Assembly (NCBI RefSeq): GCF_030398385.1
Contig: NZ_JAOAOQ010000003.1
Span: 62,001 to 126,000 of the forward strand
Direction of reading: 5' to 3'
From: Aquibium sp. ELW1220
Lineage (GTDB): Bacteria; Pseudomonadota; Alphaproteobacteria; Rhizobiales; Rhizobiaceae
Length of the DNA stretch: 64,000 nucleotides
Within the stretch, counting starts at the first letter, position 1, and the number at the start of each line of letters is the position of its first letter. A program made the position numbers and the translations under genes. Shown piece after piece: positions 34,244-43,863 of the stretch. The notes under the pieces were generated by a model, which had not been told where the DNA came from, did not search any database, and saw nothing but the letters and a program-made list of their open reading frames with translations.

Positions 34244-36286
34244 TCAGAACTCGACGCGGGCGTTGAGGCGGAAGGTGCGGCCGGGCTCGAAATGCGGCTT
34301 CACGCCGTTGAAATCCTGGCCGTAGCTCGCACGGCTCGTGTAGGTCTCGTCGAAGATGTTGCGCGCCTCCAGCCGCAGCGTCAGGTTCTGCCGCGACGGC
34401 GGCGTCCATTCGGCGAAAGCGTTGAAGACCTGGTAGGCGGGCAGCGGCAGCTTGTCGGAGGTCGGGTCGGACGGGTGCTTGACCAGCGTGGCGTCGCTTT
34501 CGAGGCCGAACTCGGCATCGCCGCCCAGCGTCAGGCCCCAGGGTTCGTGGCGCCAGCCGGCCGTCAGCATGACGATCTGGCCGAGCGGCGTCGTCAGGTA
34601 GCGGCCGACCTCCGAGTCCGCCGCGACGCCGTCCACCTCGCCGCTGATGTCGGCATATTTCGCGGTGACGTAGCCCGTCCCCCAGTCGTAGCCGGCGCCG
34701 ACTTCCCAGCCCCAGCTGTAGAGGTCGTAGCTGCGGGTGGCTCCGTCGGTGTAATTGGCGGAGCGGGCATTGCGGATGTCGGACTGGAAGACGCCGGCTT
34801 CCACGGAAAAACCGTTCCAATGCGCCTCCAGGCCGGCGGTCAGGCTGACCGAGGTGACCGGCGAAGGGCCGTCGCCATAGTCCCAGGCGGGGTTCTGGAT
34901 GAAGTTCTCCGCCAGCGGCACGCCGCCCCAGACCCGCGACGCTCCGGCCTTGGCGGTGAGGAAATCCGGCACGAGGTCGTATTCGCCCGAGACGTTGCCG
35001 GACACGCCGACATTCTTCCATTCCGATCCGTCGGTGCCGGTGAACCACTGGTTGTCGACGCGGCCGCCGAAGGACAGGCGGGCACGGTCGGTCGGCTCGA
35101 GCCGCGCCTGCGCATAGGCGCCGACGTTGCGGGCCTTCTCCTCGGGATGTTCCTCCGCGCCGGGCTCGCTGTAGTCGAGGTTGGCACGATCCGAATAGAA
35201 GTCGACGCCGGCCGTCACGCTGCCCAGGTCGAGGTTGAAGCGGTTCTCGACCTTGCCGTTGAAGCTCTCCGTCGCACCGATGGACGGCGCGAGAAAGTCG
35301 CCCGAGCCGCGGCTGTACACGGGCGTCTCGACCTGCGTGCGGCTGTAGGCGAGCACCACCTTCGGGTCCCACCAGCCGGCCGGCTTGTCAACCGTGTAGG
35401 TGAATACCGTGTTCTGGCGGTCGAGCGTATACTGGCGCAGCACCGGTTCGTTGCGGATGTTGATGTAGACGTTGGCGCGGTACGGGCGCAGGTCGTCGTC
35501 GCGCACCTGCTCGTGGCTGAGCTCGAAACGGTGGCCGCCGAGCGTCTCGTAGGCGACCTTGCCGAGGCCGCTGATCAGATTCGTTCCGGTGCCGAGCATC
35601 TCCTCGCCGTTGCCGGCCTCGTAATTGCCGCCCTCCGAATAGTTGAGGAAGCCGAGATACTCGAAGCCGCCATGCCGGCCATAGCCGCTGACACCGGTGA
35701 CGAAGGTGTTCGAATTGGTGTCCCAGGTGCCGCTGACGAAGCCGCCGAAGGCACGGCCCGGCTGGAGCAGGTCGTCGACGTCGACCGTCTCGAAGCCGAT
35801 CGAGCCGGCGAAGGCGCCCGGGCCGGCATCGGCGGGGGCCACGCCCGGCTGCACGGTCACCGCCTTGAGCAGCGCCGGATCGAGCAGATAGGTGCCGTTG
35901 TGGTGGAACACCTTGTTGTTCTGGCGCGAGCCGTCGACGGTGACCGCGAGGTTGGTCTCGTCGACGCCATTGACGTAGAGCTTCTGCGTGCTCGGGATCG
36001 CACCGCCGACCGCCACGGCGGGCTCGCCGGCGAAAATCTCCTGCAGGTCGGTCGGCTGCTTGCGCTCGAGCTCTTCCTTGGTGATGGCGATCACCTTGGT
36101 GCCGGCGGTGCCTTCGGCACCAGCGCCGACGTCGAGCCGCGGCAGCACGGTCACCTCGTCGCCGGCTTCAGTTTCGGCAGCCTGCGGATCGTCGACCTGC
36201 GACTGCGCCAGCCCGGCCGTCGCCGAAGACATCAGAAAGACGAGGGACAGCGCGGTCCCGAGCGACAGGTGACGATAGGCGGCCAT
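34244..36286 (-). CDS. TonB-dependent outer-membrane receptor
   Basis: 680 residues. The signal peptide ends near ATAGLAQSQ. The plug domain has IAITKEELERKQPTDLQEIF, TVDGSRQNNKVF and a Pro-Gly-Val segment. The 22-strand barrel ends in RLEARNIFDETYTSRASYGQ and the terminal Phe (RLNARVEF). It imports a metal chelate, haem or other scarce solute with energy from TonB-ExbBD. The ligand is not fixed, since no siderophore genes are near. GGGGGGAAG lies just before the ATG at 36,286. The 219-base region upstream is unusually AT-rich (tgttacatgatcgaataag), the likely promoter. Confidence 0.9.
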   Translation of the reverse strand: MAAYRHLSLGTALSLVFLMSSATAGLAQSQVDDPQAAETEAGDEVTVLPRLDVGAGAEGTAGTKVIAITKEELERKQPTDLQEIFAGEPAVAVGGAIPSTQKLYVNGVDETNLAVTVDGSRQNNKVFHHNGTYLLDPALLKAVTVQPGVAPADAGPGAFAGSIGFETVDVDDLLQPGRAFGGFVSGTWDTNSNTFVTGVSGYGRHGGFEYLGFLNYSEGGNYEAGNGEEMLGTGTNLISGLGKVAYETLGGHRFELSHEQVRDDDLRPYRANVYINIRNEPVLRQYTLDRQNTVFTYTVDKPAGWWDPKVVLAYSRTQVETPVYSRGSGDFLAPSIGATESFNGKVENRFNLDLGSVTAGVDFYSDRANLDYSEPGAEEHPEEKARNVGAYAQARLEPTDRARLSFGGRVDNQWFTGTDGSEWKNVGVSGNVSGEYDLVPDFLTAKAGASRVWGGVPLAENFIQNPAWDYGDGPSPVTSVSLTAGLEAHWNGFSVEAGVFQSDIRNARSANYTDGATRSYDLYSWGWEVGAGYDWGTGYVTAKYADISGEVDGVAADSEVGRYLTTPLGQIVMLTAGWRHEPWGLTLGGDAEFGLESDATLVKHPSDPTSDKLPLPAYQVFNAFAEWTPPSRQNLTLRLEARNIFDETYTSRASYGQDFNGVKPHFEPGRTFRLNARVEF

Positions 36287-36505
36287 AGGCTTCCCCCCGG
36301 AAAGAGTGCGGTCGACGGTTGATGTGCTGCAGGTTCGAGACCCCTGCCGGTCGGGTGCGAGCCGGGCCTTGCGGCCGGTCGGTGCCTGTTCGTGGCCCTT
36401 AGCCGGAGCCGCGAGGCCGCGCAATGTTACATGATCGAATAAGTCAAGAAATGAAGCGTGCGATCCCAGGCATTGTTGCCATGGTGCAACAGCGCCCCGC
36501 GCGGG

Positions 36506-37105
36506 TCAGCCGTCGGCGCCGAAGCGCAACCCGTCGACGATGAGGTCGATCATCCGGCCGGTGTGATCCGCGCCGCCGCTTTCCGTCGCCACGGAAAGGT
36601 TGCCGATCGCCCGCAGGAGGTCGTAGGGGTCGACGCCGGCCCGGATCTGCCTTGCCGCCACCGCCGTCTCGAGCAGGCCAGCGAGCGCCGGCGTGAAGCG
36701 CTCGCGAAAATAGTCGGGCAAGGTGTCGAAGGCGGGGTCACCGGAATGGAGGGCAGCCGACAGGCCGCGCTTGGTGCCGATGAAGCCGGAATAGCGCCGC
36801 AGCCACCGCACCAGCGCCGCGAGTGGGGGATGGGCCGCCGCCAGCGCCTGCGCCTCTGCGGCACAGGCGTCGACTTCGCGGCGGAAGACGGCGGCCACGA
36901 GATCGGCGCGCGTGGGGAAGCGGCGGTAGAGCGTGCCCATGCCCACCCCTGCCCTCAGCGCGATCTCGCGCACCGGCGCATCGACGCCATGCTCGGCGAA
37001 CACCACCCTGGCAGCCTCCAGCACCGCGTCCTCGTTGCGGCGCGCATCGGCGCGCAGCCGCCGTCCGGCACCGTGCTCGTCCTGCTGTGGATCGTCCTCG
37101 GCCAA
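36506..37105 (-). CDS. TetR-family transcriptional regulator
   Basis: 199 residues from TTG 37,105. The DNA-binding domain reads ARRNEDAVLEAARVVFAEHG, VDAPVREIALRAGVGMGTLY and RRFPTRADLVAAVF. The ligand domain follows with RRYSGFIGTKRGLSAALHSG. TTG 37,105 is preferred because CGGAGGGAG lies 5-13 bases ahead of it; the longer ATG frame to 37,192 would run over two palindromic operators. It is divergent from the hydrolase and probably represses it and itself. Confidence 0.85.
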   Translation of the reverse strand: MAEDDPQQDEHGAGRRLRADARRNEDAVLEAARVVFAEHGVDAPVREIALRAGVGMGTLYRRFPTRADLVAAVFRREVDACAAEAQALAAAHPPLAALVRWLRRYSGFIGTKRGLSAALHSGDPAFDTLPDYFRERFTPALAGLLETAVAARQIRAGVDPYDLLRAIGNLSVATESGGADHTGRMIDLIVDGLRFGADG

Positions 37106-37163
37106 GCCCGCTCCCTCCGTTTGTCCCCGCGCGACGACTGCCCGTGCCCGCCGCGCTTGATAA

Positions 37164-37180
37164 ACGGAGCGTCGCTCCGT
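37164..37180. promoter_or_regulatory. Palindromic operator 1 (TetR)
   Basis: acggagcg, one central base, then cgctccgt form a perfect 8-1-8 palindrome. It lies in the TetR/hydrolase intergenic gap. A second, imperfect copy is centred 29 bases away. Confidence 0.7.
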
Positions 37181-37192
37181 ATATGCATGCAA

Positions 37193-37209
37193 GCGGAGCG
37201 TCGTTCCGT
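37193..37209. promoter_or_regulatory. Palindromic operator 2 (TetR), imperfect
   Basis: gcggagcgtcgttccgt differs from operator 1 at two positions. Two sites in the divergent gap fit cooperative binding by a TetR dimer pair. Confidence 0.65.
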
Positions 37210-37264
37210 ATAATCTCTATCGCGCCGGCACGACGCCGCCAACCCTTACCGGAGAACACCCTCG

Positions 37265-38209
37265 ATGTCGCATGCCCTGCCCCAGGTGGCGCCGCTCCCG
37301 GCCACCGATCCATACCCCATCCTCTCCTTTGCGCCGGTCCGCCTCGCCGCCCCCGGTCGCGGGCACGACATCCACCTGCGGGTCTCGATCCCGGCGAATG
37401 GTGGCGCGCTGCCTGTGATCCTCTTCTCTCATGGCAACGGCCAGTCGCTGCACGCCTACGGGCCGCTCGCCAACCACTGGGCCGGCTCCGGCTTCGCCGT
37501 CCTGCAGCCGACGCATCTCGACTCCCGCCTGCTCGGCCTCACCGCCGACGCCCCGCGCCGGCGACAGTTCTGGCGCTATCGCGAGACCGACCTCGTGTAT
37601 ATCCTCGACCGGCTCGACGACATCGAGCAGGCGGTGCCCGGCCTCACCGGTCGCCTCGACCGCGACCGCATCGCCGTCGCGGGGCATTCCTGGGGCGCCC
37701 AGACCGCCAGCATGCTGCTTGGCGCCACGCATCCCGACCCCGATGACGGCTCGGTCGTCGACATCGCCGACGGACGGGTCAAGGCCGGTGTGCTGATGGC
37801 GGTGCCGGGCACCGGCGGGGCCAATCTCAGCCCCTTTGCCGCCACGCACTTCCCGTTCATGCAGCCGGATTTCTCCGCGATGACGCCGCCGACGCTCGTG
37901 GTGGCCGGCGACAGCGACCGCGGCGCGATGACGGTGCGCGGCCCGGACTGGTGGCGCGAGGCCTACGATCTCGCGCCGCCGCGCAAGGCGCTGCTGACGC
38001 TCGCCGGTGGCGAGCATTCGCTGGGCGGCATCCCGAACTACGAGGCGCGGGAGACCACCGACGAGAGCCCGGCGCGTCTGGCGGCCGTGCAGCGCCTGTC
38101 GACCGCCTATCTGCGCAGCGCGCTCCATCCGGGCGATCACGCCTGGGACGAAGCGCTCGCGGCGTTTCGGGCGGACGCAAGCCCGCAAGGGACCGTCGAG
38201 ACGAAATGA
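37265..38209 (+). CDS. Alpha/beta hydrolase (dienelactone-hydrolase/lipase-like), TetR-linked
   Basis: 314 residues. VILFSHGNGQSLHAYGPLAN is the oxyanion strand, VAGHSWGAQTASMLLG holds the Ser nucleophile, VVAGDSDRG the probable Asp strand and GGEHSLGG the His. There is no signal peptide. GGAGA lies ahead of the ATG at 37,265. A related hydrolase occurs at 52,332-53,288 with the same layout (GHSFGAYTAQLLAG, DGDHHLGG). The substrate is probably an ester; unknown. Confidence 0.85.
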   Translation: MSHALPQVAPLPATDPYPILSFAPVRLAAPGRGHDIHLRVSIPANGGALPVILFSHGNGQSLHAYGPLANHWAGSGFAVLQPTHLDSRLLGLTADAPRRRQFWRYRETDLVYILDRLDDIEQAVPGLTGRLDRDRIAVAGHSWGAQTASMLLGATHPDPDDGSVVDIADGRVKAGVLMAVPGTGGANLSPFAATHFPFMQPDFSAMTPPTLVVAGDSDRGAMTVRGPDWWREAYDLAPPRKALLTLAGGEHSLGGIPNYEARETTDESPARLAAVQRLSTAYLRSALHPGDHAWDEALAAFRADASPQGTVETK

Positions 38210-38264
38210 GGGCGACGCGAACGGCGCGGGCCGGGCGCCATCCCCGGGCCCGCGCCGCATTGCG

Positions 38265-39167
38265 TCACACGGCGACGTCGGCTGCGATCGCCGGATGGCT
38301 GTCGTAGCCGGTCACCTCGAAATCCTCGATCCGGTAGTCGTCGATCGTCTCTGCCCGCCGGCGGAGCGCCAAGGTCGGGAAGGGTTTCGGATCACGGCCG
38401 GCCTGCATGCGGGCCTGGTCGAGGTGGTTGAGGTAGAGATGCACGTCGCCGCCCATCCAGACGAACTCGCCGAGCGAAAGGCCCGCCTGCTGCGCCACCA
38501 TGGCCTGCAGCGCCACCGCGCCGACGAAATTGAACGGAAGGCCGAGCAGCGCGTCGCCGGAGCGCTGGTACATCAGCATGTTGAGACGGCCGCTCGAATG
38601 GACGTGGAACTGGTAGACCATGTGGCAGGGCGGCAACGCCATACCCGGAAGCTCCGGCACGTTCCAGCCGTGGAACAACATGCGGCGGCTGCCGGGGTTG
38701 TCGCGGATCAGGCGGATGACCTCGGCGATCTGGTCGTGCTCGCGCCCGTCGGCGCCCAGCCAGCGCCGCCACTGCTTGCCGTAGACGGGCCCGAGGTCGC
38801 CCCAGCGTGCGGCAAAGGCCTTGTCGGCCAGCACGCGGGCTTCGAAATCGGCCTGGCTGACCGTTTCGCCGGTCTCCCTGCGGTAGCGGGCGAGCGGCCA
38901 GTCGGTCCAGATCCGCACGTTCTCCTGGAGCAGCTCGCGGATGTTGGTGCCGCCGGTCAGGAACCAGAGCATCTCCTTGATCGCCGTCTTCCAGTAGACC
39001 TTCTTGGTGGTCAGCACCGGGATGGTGCCGTCCGACAGGTCGAAGCGAAGCATCGCGCCGAACACCGACAGGGTGCCGACGCCGGTGCGGTCGACGCGGC
39101 GGTCGCCGGTGTCGAGGATCCGCTCGATCAGGTCGAGATACTGCCGTTCGGGATGGGTCTGCATCAT
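38265..39167 (-). CDS. thyA: Thymidylate synthase
   Basis: 300 residues. DRTGVGTLSVFGAMLRFDLS, YWKTAIKEMLWFLTGGTNIR, the Cys nucleophile in LPPCHMVYQFHVHSSGRLNM, and LPFNFVGAVALQAMVAQQAG are complete. It makes dTMP from dUMP using methylene-tetrahydrofolate, which FolA recycles. The start MMQTHPERQYLDLIERILD fits relatives; the longer frame to 39,320 is not family-like. Confidence 0.96.
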   Translation of the reverse strand: MMQTHPERQYLDLIERILDTGDRRVDRTGVGTLSVFGAMLRFDLSDGTIPVLTTKKVYWKTAIKEMLWFLTGGTNIRELLQENVRIWTDWPLARYRRETGETVSQADFEARVLADKAFAARWGDLGPVYGKQWRRWLGADGREHDQIAEVIRLIRDNPGSRRMLFHGWNVPELPGMALPPCHMVYQFHVHSSGRLNMLMYQRSGDALLGLPFNFVGAVALQAMVAQQAGLSLGEFVWMGGDVHLYLNHLDQARMQAGRDPKPFPTLALRRRAETIDDYRIEDFEVTGYDSHPAIAADVAV

Positions 39168-39335
39168 GCCGTCCGTTCGTTCCGCAGCGCCCGCGCCGCG
39201 ATTCCCACGCGGCGCCCAGACTAGACGAGGATGGCCGATCACGCACCCTTGCCGGCCTGCGATCCCCAGCCGATTGCGGACCCGGCGCAAAGCCGGGCGC
39301 ACGCCGCGGCGATCGCGCATCAGGACGCCAGAAGT

Positions 39336-40496
39336 TCAGTCCGGGCCGGATCGCTTCGCCGGGACCAGCCGTTCTGTATCCGCACCCAGCCGCGGCGCTG
39401 TCGGAAGCGTCGGCCTCTCCATGCCGGCCTGCCGGAAAGCCGGACCGAAGGCGAGCGGTTCGCCGTCCACGCCGATGCCGGGCGTCGCCGGATAGACCTC
39501 GGTCAGGAACTCCAGCAGGTTTCGGACCCGCGCGGCGGGCACGTTGGCGGCGTTGAGCCTGGTTTCGAGATCGGCTGCGCTTGCGGTGGCGAAAGCACTG
39601 CACAGCGCCCGGCGCAATTCGTCCGTGGCGACGTTGGCGAGGAAGGCATCGTCGGCAAGGCCCGCGGGAACCCATGGCGGGCCGGCCAGCTCGGGGCGGC
39701 CGAGCAGCCGGCAGAGCGCGGCGAACTGGCCCATCGTGTTGGCCGCGACCGAGATGTGTCCGTCGGCGGTGGCGAAGGTCTCCGCGCCCGGGCTGCCGAC
39801 GAAGCCGCGATTGCCGACCCGGCCGGGCGGCTGGCGCGTCGCAAGCACCGTCGCGGCGGGTCCCGACATCAGCGCAACGGCCGAATCCACCATCGAGACG
39901 TCCAGCGTGATGGGACCGTTGTCGCCGCGCAGGCGCCGCACCACGGCCGCCAGGATCGCCTCGGCGGCGCTGATGCCGGTGGCGATGTCGATCACCGGGA
40001 ACCCGACCTTCACCGGCCCCGCATCGTCTCCGCCGCCCTGCATCATCATCATCCCGGTCGCTGCCTGGACGACATGGTCGTAGGCCCCGCGCGCGGCATT
40101 GTCGCCCGACTGGCCCCAGCCGGAGATCGAGCAGTAGATGATGTCGGGGCGCACGGCACCGATCTCTTCGGGCCCGAGTCCGAGCCGCCTTGCGACGCCA
40201 GGACGGAAATTCTCGACGAAGATGTCGGCCGTCCTGGCGAGATCGAGAACCGACCGGCGGCCGGCCGGCTCGGCGAGGTCGATGACGACCGACTGCTTGC
40301 CGGCGTTGAGGGCGCGGAAGCCGGGCGCCAGTCCGTCGAGCTCCGGCTGCATGGCAAGCGCGCGCATGGCGTCGCCGCCGCCCAAGCGCTCGACCTTGAT
40401 CACCTCCGCGCCGAGACAGCGCAGGTGATGCGTGGCGCAGGGCCCGGCCAGCACGTGGGTGAGGTCGAGCACCCGGTATCCTTCAAGCGGCAACAT
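39336..40496 (-). CDS. Family III CoA-transferase (CaiB/BaiF)
   Basis: 386 residues. MLPLEGYRVLDLTHVLAGPC and GAEVIKVERLGGGDAMR open the fold. The catalytic Asp lies in the ADIFVENFRPGVARRLGLG region, and ITLDVSMVDSAVALM follows. These enzymes move CoA between carboxylic acids through an aspartyl-CoA thioester. The start overlaps the amidohydrolase stop by 14 bases, so both are one operon, opposite a LysR regulator. The acid is unknown. Confidence 0.88.
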   Translation of the reverse strand: MLPLEGYRVLDLTHVLAGPCATHHLRCLGAEVIKVERLGGGDAMRALAMQPELDGLAPGFRALNAGKQSVVIDLAEPAGRRSVLDLARTADIFVENFRPGVARRLGLGPEEIGAVRPDIIYCSISGWGQSGDNAARGAYDHVVQAATGMMMMQGGGDDAGPVKVGFPVIDIATGISAAEAILAAVVRRLRGDNGPITLDVSMVDSAVALMSGPAATVLATRQPPGRVGNRGFVGSPGAETFATADGHISVAANTMGQFAALCRLLGRPELAGPPWVPAGLADDAFLANVATDELRRALCSAFATASAADLETRLNAANVPAARVRNLLEFLTEVYPATPGIGVDGEPLAFGPAFRQAGMERPTLPTAPRLGADTERLVPAKRSGPD

Positions 40497-41598
40497 CGTC
40501 GTCTCCCCGACCTTGATGGCTCGTGCGCGCGGCGATCCGGTAGACCGCCCGGGCATTGTCCGCGAGCAGCGCACGGCGCCCGTCGGGACGGTGTTCGGCG
40601 GCCAGCGTCTTGTAGGCGTTCCACAGCGTCCGGTAGCCGATCGAGGCGCTGTCGACCGGAAAATTGCTCTCGAACAGACAGCGCTCCGTGCCGAACCTCC
40701 GGATCGCATGGCGGAAATAGGCGCCGCGCTCGGCCAGGAACTCCTCCGACGACGGCGGCCGCAGACGACGGTGCGCATCGTAGCCGGTAACCATGGAGGC
40801 GAGGCCGCCGAGCTTCACCACGAGGTTCGGCAGATCGGCGATGCGGTCGATCTGCCGGCCCCATGCGTCGAAGACGGGATCTCCCGGGCGTGCCGCGCCG
40901 GTGTAGCCCATGGGGGTGGCGGCGTGGTCGACGACGATCGTCGTGCCCGGCGCCTGGCGCGACATCTCGACGAGGTCGTCGAGCTGGTGGTGGAACAGGA
41001 AGGCGTCGAAGACGAGCTCGCGCTCGCCGACCATGGCCAGCCCGCGCAGGAAGGCAGGGTCGGCATAAAGACCCGGCCGGGCGGCGCCGGCGAGCAGGCG
41101 GGCGGCGGGATCCTCCAGCCGCGCTCCGCTCTGCCGGATGCCGCTGACGAATCCGCCCGCGACGTCGCGGTAGGCGTCAAGTATCTCCTCCAGGCGGGGA
41201 TCGGCCAGGTCGGCATGCAGCACGGCCGCGCCGATGCGGGTGCCGGAGACCTGCCCGGCCATGGCTGCGGCCTGTCCGAGCGCGAACGCCGCCTCCCCCA
41301 CCGGCCGCAGGTGCGGCGGCCCGTCGGCGCGATGGCCCGAGCCGCATTCGACGTAGATGACGTCGCCAACGCGATGCCCGGCGCCGAGGTCGGCCGCAAG
41401 CTCGGGAAGCATGTAGGTGCTGGTGCGCAGCGGCGTGGCGGCACCGGATGGATCCGGAAAATCCCGCTCCTCCCAGAGGTGGATATGGGCGTCGACGACC
41501 TCCCAGCCGGGCTCGACGACGTCTTCGGGGCGGCTGTCCCACCAGTCCCGACGGGCGCCCATGCGGCGAACCCAGGCCTGCCGCTCCTGCGGGGTCAT
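40483..41598 (-). CDS. Amidohydrolase family 2 (TIM-barrel metal hydrolase)
   Basis: 371 residues. VVDAHIHLWEERDFPD gives the H-x-H metal pair, TTIVVDHAATPMGYTG the next His, and FGTERCLFESNFPVDSASIG the Asp-region loop, where the last motif reads E-S-N-F-P. The fold matches the amidohydrolase-2 group of lactonases and decarboxylases. It is in one operon with a CoA-transferase, which suggests degradation of an organic acid or lactone. The divergent LysR gene lies 151 bases away. Confidence 0.85.
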   Translation of the reverse strand: MTPQERQAWVRRMGARRDWWDSRPEDVVEPGWEVVDAHIHLWEERDFPDPSGAATPLRTSTYMLPELAADLGAGHRVGDVIYVECGSGHRADGPPHLRPVGEAAFALGQAAAMAGQVSGTRIGAAVLHADLADPRLEEILDAYRDVAGGFVSGIRQSGARLEDPAARLLAGAARPGLYADPAFLRGLAMVGERELVFDAFLFHHQLDDLVEMSRQAPGTTIVVDHAATPMGYTGAARPGDPVFDAWGRQIDRIADLPNLVVKLGGLASMVTGYDAHRRLRPPSSEEFLAERGAYFRHAIRRFGTERCLFESNFPVDSASIGYRTLWNAYKTLAAEHRPDGRRALLADNARAVYRIAARTSHQGRGDDDVAA

Positions 41599-41749
41599 GC
41601 TTCAGCGAACCTCGATCGTTTCGTTCCGCGCGCGGTGCGCGATTTTCCCGCCGCCAGGGCGACCGGCGGACCATAAGGCGGCTGGCGCTATCAGCGGTAG
41701 TTAATTATCCTGACGGTGGGATTACGTTTTTCTAACATCGGACCGCGTG

Positions 41750-42688
41750 ATGATGGACCTGAGGCAGATCCGCTATTTCGTCGCCGCCTGCGAGACGGGC
41801 TCGCTCAGCGGCGCAGCCCTCCGGCTGAACTGCACGGCGCCGGGCGTCAGCCAGCAGATGAGTTCGCTCGAAGCACGCCTCGGCACCCGCCTGTTCGAAC
41901 GCACCCCGCGCGGTGTCAGGCCGACGGCCGCGGGCAGCCGCTTCTACAGCCGGTGCCTGGCCGTGCTGAAGGCCGTGTCGGAGGCCGAGATCGAGCTGCA
42001 GGACTTCAAGGCCGGTCTGAGCGGATCGATCTCGGCGGGCTTCGCCCCGGGTCTCGCCAAGGCGATCCTGCCGCAGGTTCTGGCGCGGTTCACGCGCGAA
42101 TTCCCACGCATCGACATCGAGATTGCCAGCGGCACGGCCGACGTCCTCGTCTCCGAAACTTCGGCCGGCGGCCTCGATTTCTATGTCGGCCAGTTCCGGC
42201 AGGACCACCTCAGTGTCGTGGCGACCCATATCGGCCGCTACCCGGTATCGCTGCTGTCGGGCGCCCGGCGCGGGCTCACGCCGATGCAGCCGGTCAATCT
42301 CGCCCATCTGTCGCCGCTGAAGCTGTCGGTCCCGTCGGGCACCAACAGCCTGCGCTCGAACATCGAGGAAGCGATCCGCAGCGGCGAGATCGTGCTCGAG
42401 CGCAAGATCTCGATCGACAGCCTGTCGGCCGGCTTCAACTTCGTCTGCCAGACCGACTGGTCGTCCATCCTGCCCTTCTGGGTCGGCCTGCAGGAACTCG
42501 GCAACGACCGGGTGACCGTCAACCCCATCGAGCAGCCCGCCTTCCATGTCGATGTCGCGCTCATCGTTCCGACGCAGCGGCCGATGGGAAGGCCGGCGCA
42601 GCTGTTCTACGATTATTTCCGTCAGGAGCTGCAGCGGATGGCGGAGGAGTGGCGCCGGATCGTCACGCCTGCCTTAAGCGCGGATTAG
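41750..42688 (+). CDS. LysR-family transcriptional regulator
   Basis: 312 residues. MDLRQIRYFVAACETGSLSG and GVSQQMSSLEARLGTRLFER are the winged-helix domain. The effector domain begins GSISAGFAPGLAKAILPQVL. Three possible starts sit in a row (GTG 41,747, ATG 41,750, ATG 41,753). It is divergent from the amidohydrolase/CoA-transferase operon and precedes a TRAP transporter on its own strand, so it probably controls uptake and breakdown together. The 151-base gap shows no clean T-N11-A palindrome that I would name. Confidence 0.9.
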   Translation: MMDLRQIRYFVAACETGSLSGAALRLNCTAPGVSQQMSSLEARLGTRLFERTPRGVRPTAAGSRFYSRCLAVLKAVSEAEIELQDFKAGLSGSISAGFAPGLAKAILPQVLARFTREFPRIDIEIASGTADVLVSETSAGGLDFYVGQFRQDHLSVVATHIGRYPVSLLSGARRGLTPMQPVNLAHLSPLKLSVPSGTNSLRSNIEEAIRSGEIVLERKISIDSLSAGFNFVCQTDWSSILPFWVGLQELGNDRVTVNPIEQPAFHVDVALIVPTQRPMGRPAQLFYDYFRQELQRMAEEWRRIVTPALSAD

Positions 42689-42843
42689 GGATCGCGTTAG
42701 AAGAAATAAGTGCCGCTAAACCATGCGGAGGCCTACGCTTCCGGCCGGAGGATGCGAGAACGGCTGCCGAGGAGGACCTGCGTCGGTCGGGGTCGGGCGG
42801 CCCGAGTTCATCGCGCTCCCTCGATACGATCCGGGAGGACACA

Positions 42844-43863
42844 ATGACATATCGGACAATTCTCGGAGGCGCGCTGGCGCTGCTCCTGGCCGGCGGCGCG
42901 ATGCTGCCGCAAGCCTCGGTCGCAGCCGAGTTCGAACTCAAGATGCAGTTCGCTTCGCCGGACGGGACGCCCTGGAACGCGATGGACCGGCGCTTCGCGG
43001 CGCAGCTGGAGGCGATCACGCACGAGCGGGCCAAGGTCGTCTTCTTCCCGCCGAACTCGGTCACCCCGTTCAAGGACTGGCTCCAGGCGACGGGCTCCGG
43101 CCTGCTCGACATCGGCTTCGTCTGGCACCCCGTCCTGCCCGGCAAGTTTCCGCAGCTCGAACTGCTGACCCTGCCGGGGCTGGCGAAGAACCAGACGATC
43201 GCCAGCACGGTCTACTGGCGCCTGCGCGAGACCTATCCGGCGCTGGGTGAACTTTTCACGCCCGAGGACAACGTCGTGGAGATCGCGACCTTCGTCGCCT
43301 TGGGCGCGCATATCCACTCGAAGTCGGCCATCGAAACGCTCGGCGACCTGAAGGGCAAGGTCTTCGCCGCCCAGGACGCGGCAGGCGTCGAGGTGCTGCA
43401 GAAGCTCGGCGCGAGTGCCAGCGTGATGGTCGGCCCCGACGCCTATCTGGCGCTGCAGCGGGGCGCCGTCGACGGGGTGCTGTGCGCCTGGGGCTGGGTG
43501 AACAACTTCAAGCTCAACGAGGTGACCACTCACCACACGCTGGTGAACCTCAATCCGGGCACCTACAGCACGGTGATGAACAGGGACGCCTACGACAGGC
43601 TGACCGACGACGAGAAGAAGCACCTGGCCGATCTCCTGCCGGTCTATTTCTACTACAACACGACCAACGGCGCGGCACAGGCGATGTCGGCGATCCCACC
43701 GGAGAACATCCACACCTTCTCCGCCGCGGACCAGGAGACGCTGGCGACGACGATGCGGCCGATGTGGGACGCGTGGGTGCAGAAGGCCGACGCGATGGGC
43801 CTGCCCGGCCAGGAGATCCTCGACGAAGCCGTCCGGCTGATGAAGCTCTACGACCAGAACTGA
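42844..43863 (+). CDS. TRAP transporter substrate-binding protein, DctP family
   Basis: 339 residues. The signal peptide ends near SVAA|EF. LKMQFASPDGTPWNAMDRRF, PNSVTPFKDWLQATGSGLLD and KGKVFAAQDAAGVEVLQKLG are DctP-type. A Trp-rich loop (LCAWGWVNNFKLNE) follows near the hinge. It captures an organic acid in the periplasm for the fused permease next to it. GGGAGGAC lies ahead of the ATG. This differs from the TAXI system at 2.9-6.1 kb. Confidence 0.9.
   Translation: MTYRTILGGALALLLAGGAMLPQASVAAEFELKMQFASPDGTPWNAMDRRFAAQLEAITHERAKVVFFPPNSVTPFKDWLQATGSGLLDIGFVWHPVLPGKFPQLELLTLPGLAKNQTIASTVYWRLRETYPALGELFTPEDNVVEIATFVALGAHIHSKSAIETLGDLKGKVFAAQDAAGVEVLQKLGASASVMVGPDAYLALQRGAVDGVLCAWGWVNNFKLNEVTTHHTLVNLNPGTYSTVMNRDAYDRLTDDEKKHLADLLPVYFYYNTTNGAAQAMSAIPPENIHTFSAADQETLATTMRPMWDAWVQKADAMGLPGQEILDEAVRLMKLYDQN

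Noticed and set aside
36286-36505. Iron-regulator box ahead of the TonB receptor
   Set aside because: The AT-rich tgttacatgatcgaataag patch is not a clean inverted repeat matching a Fur, Irr or RirA site, so no regulator is named.
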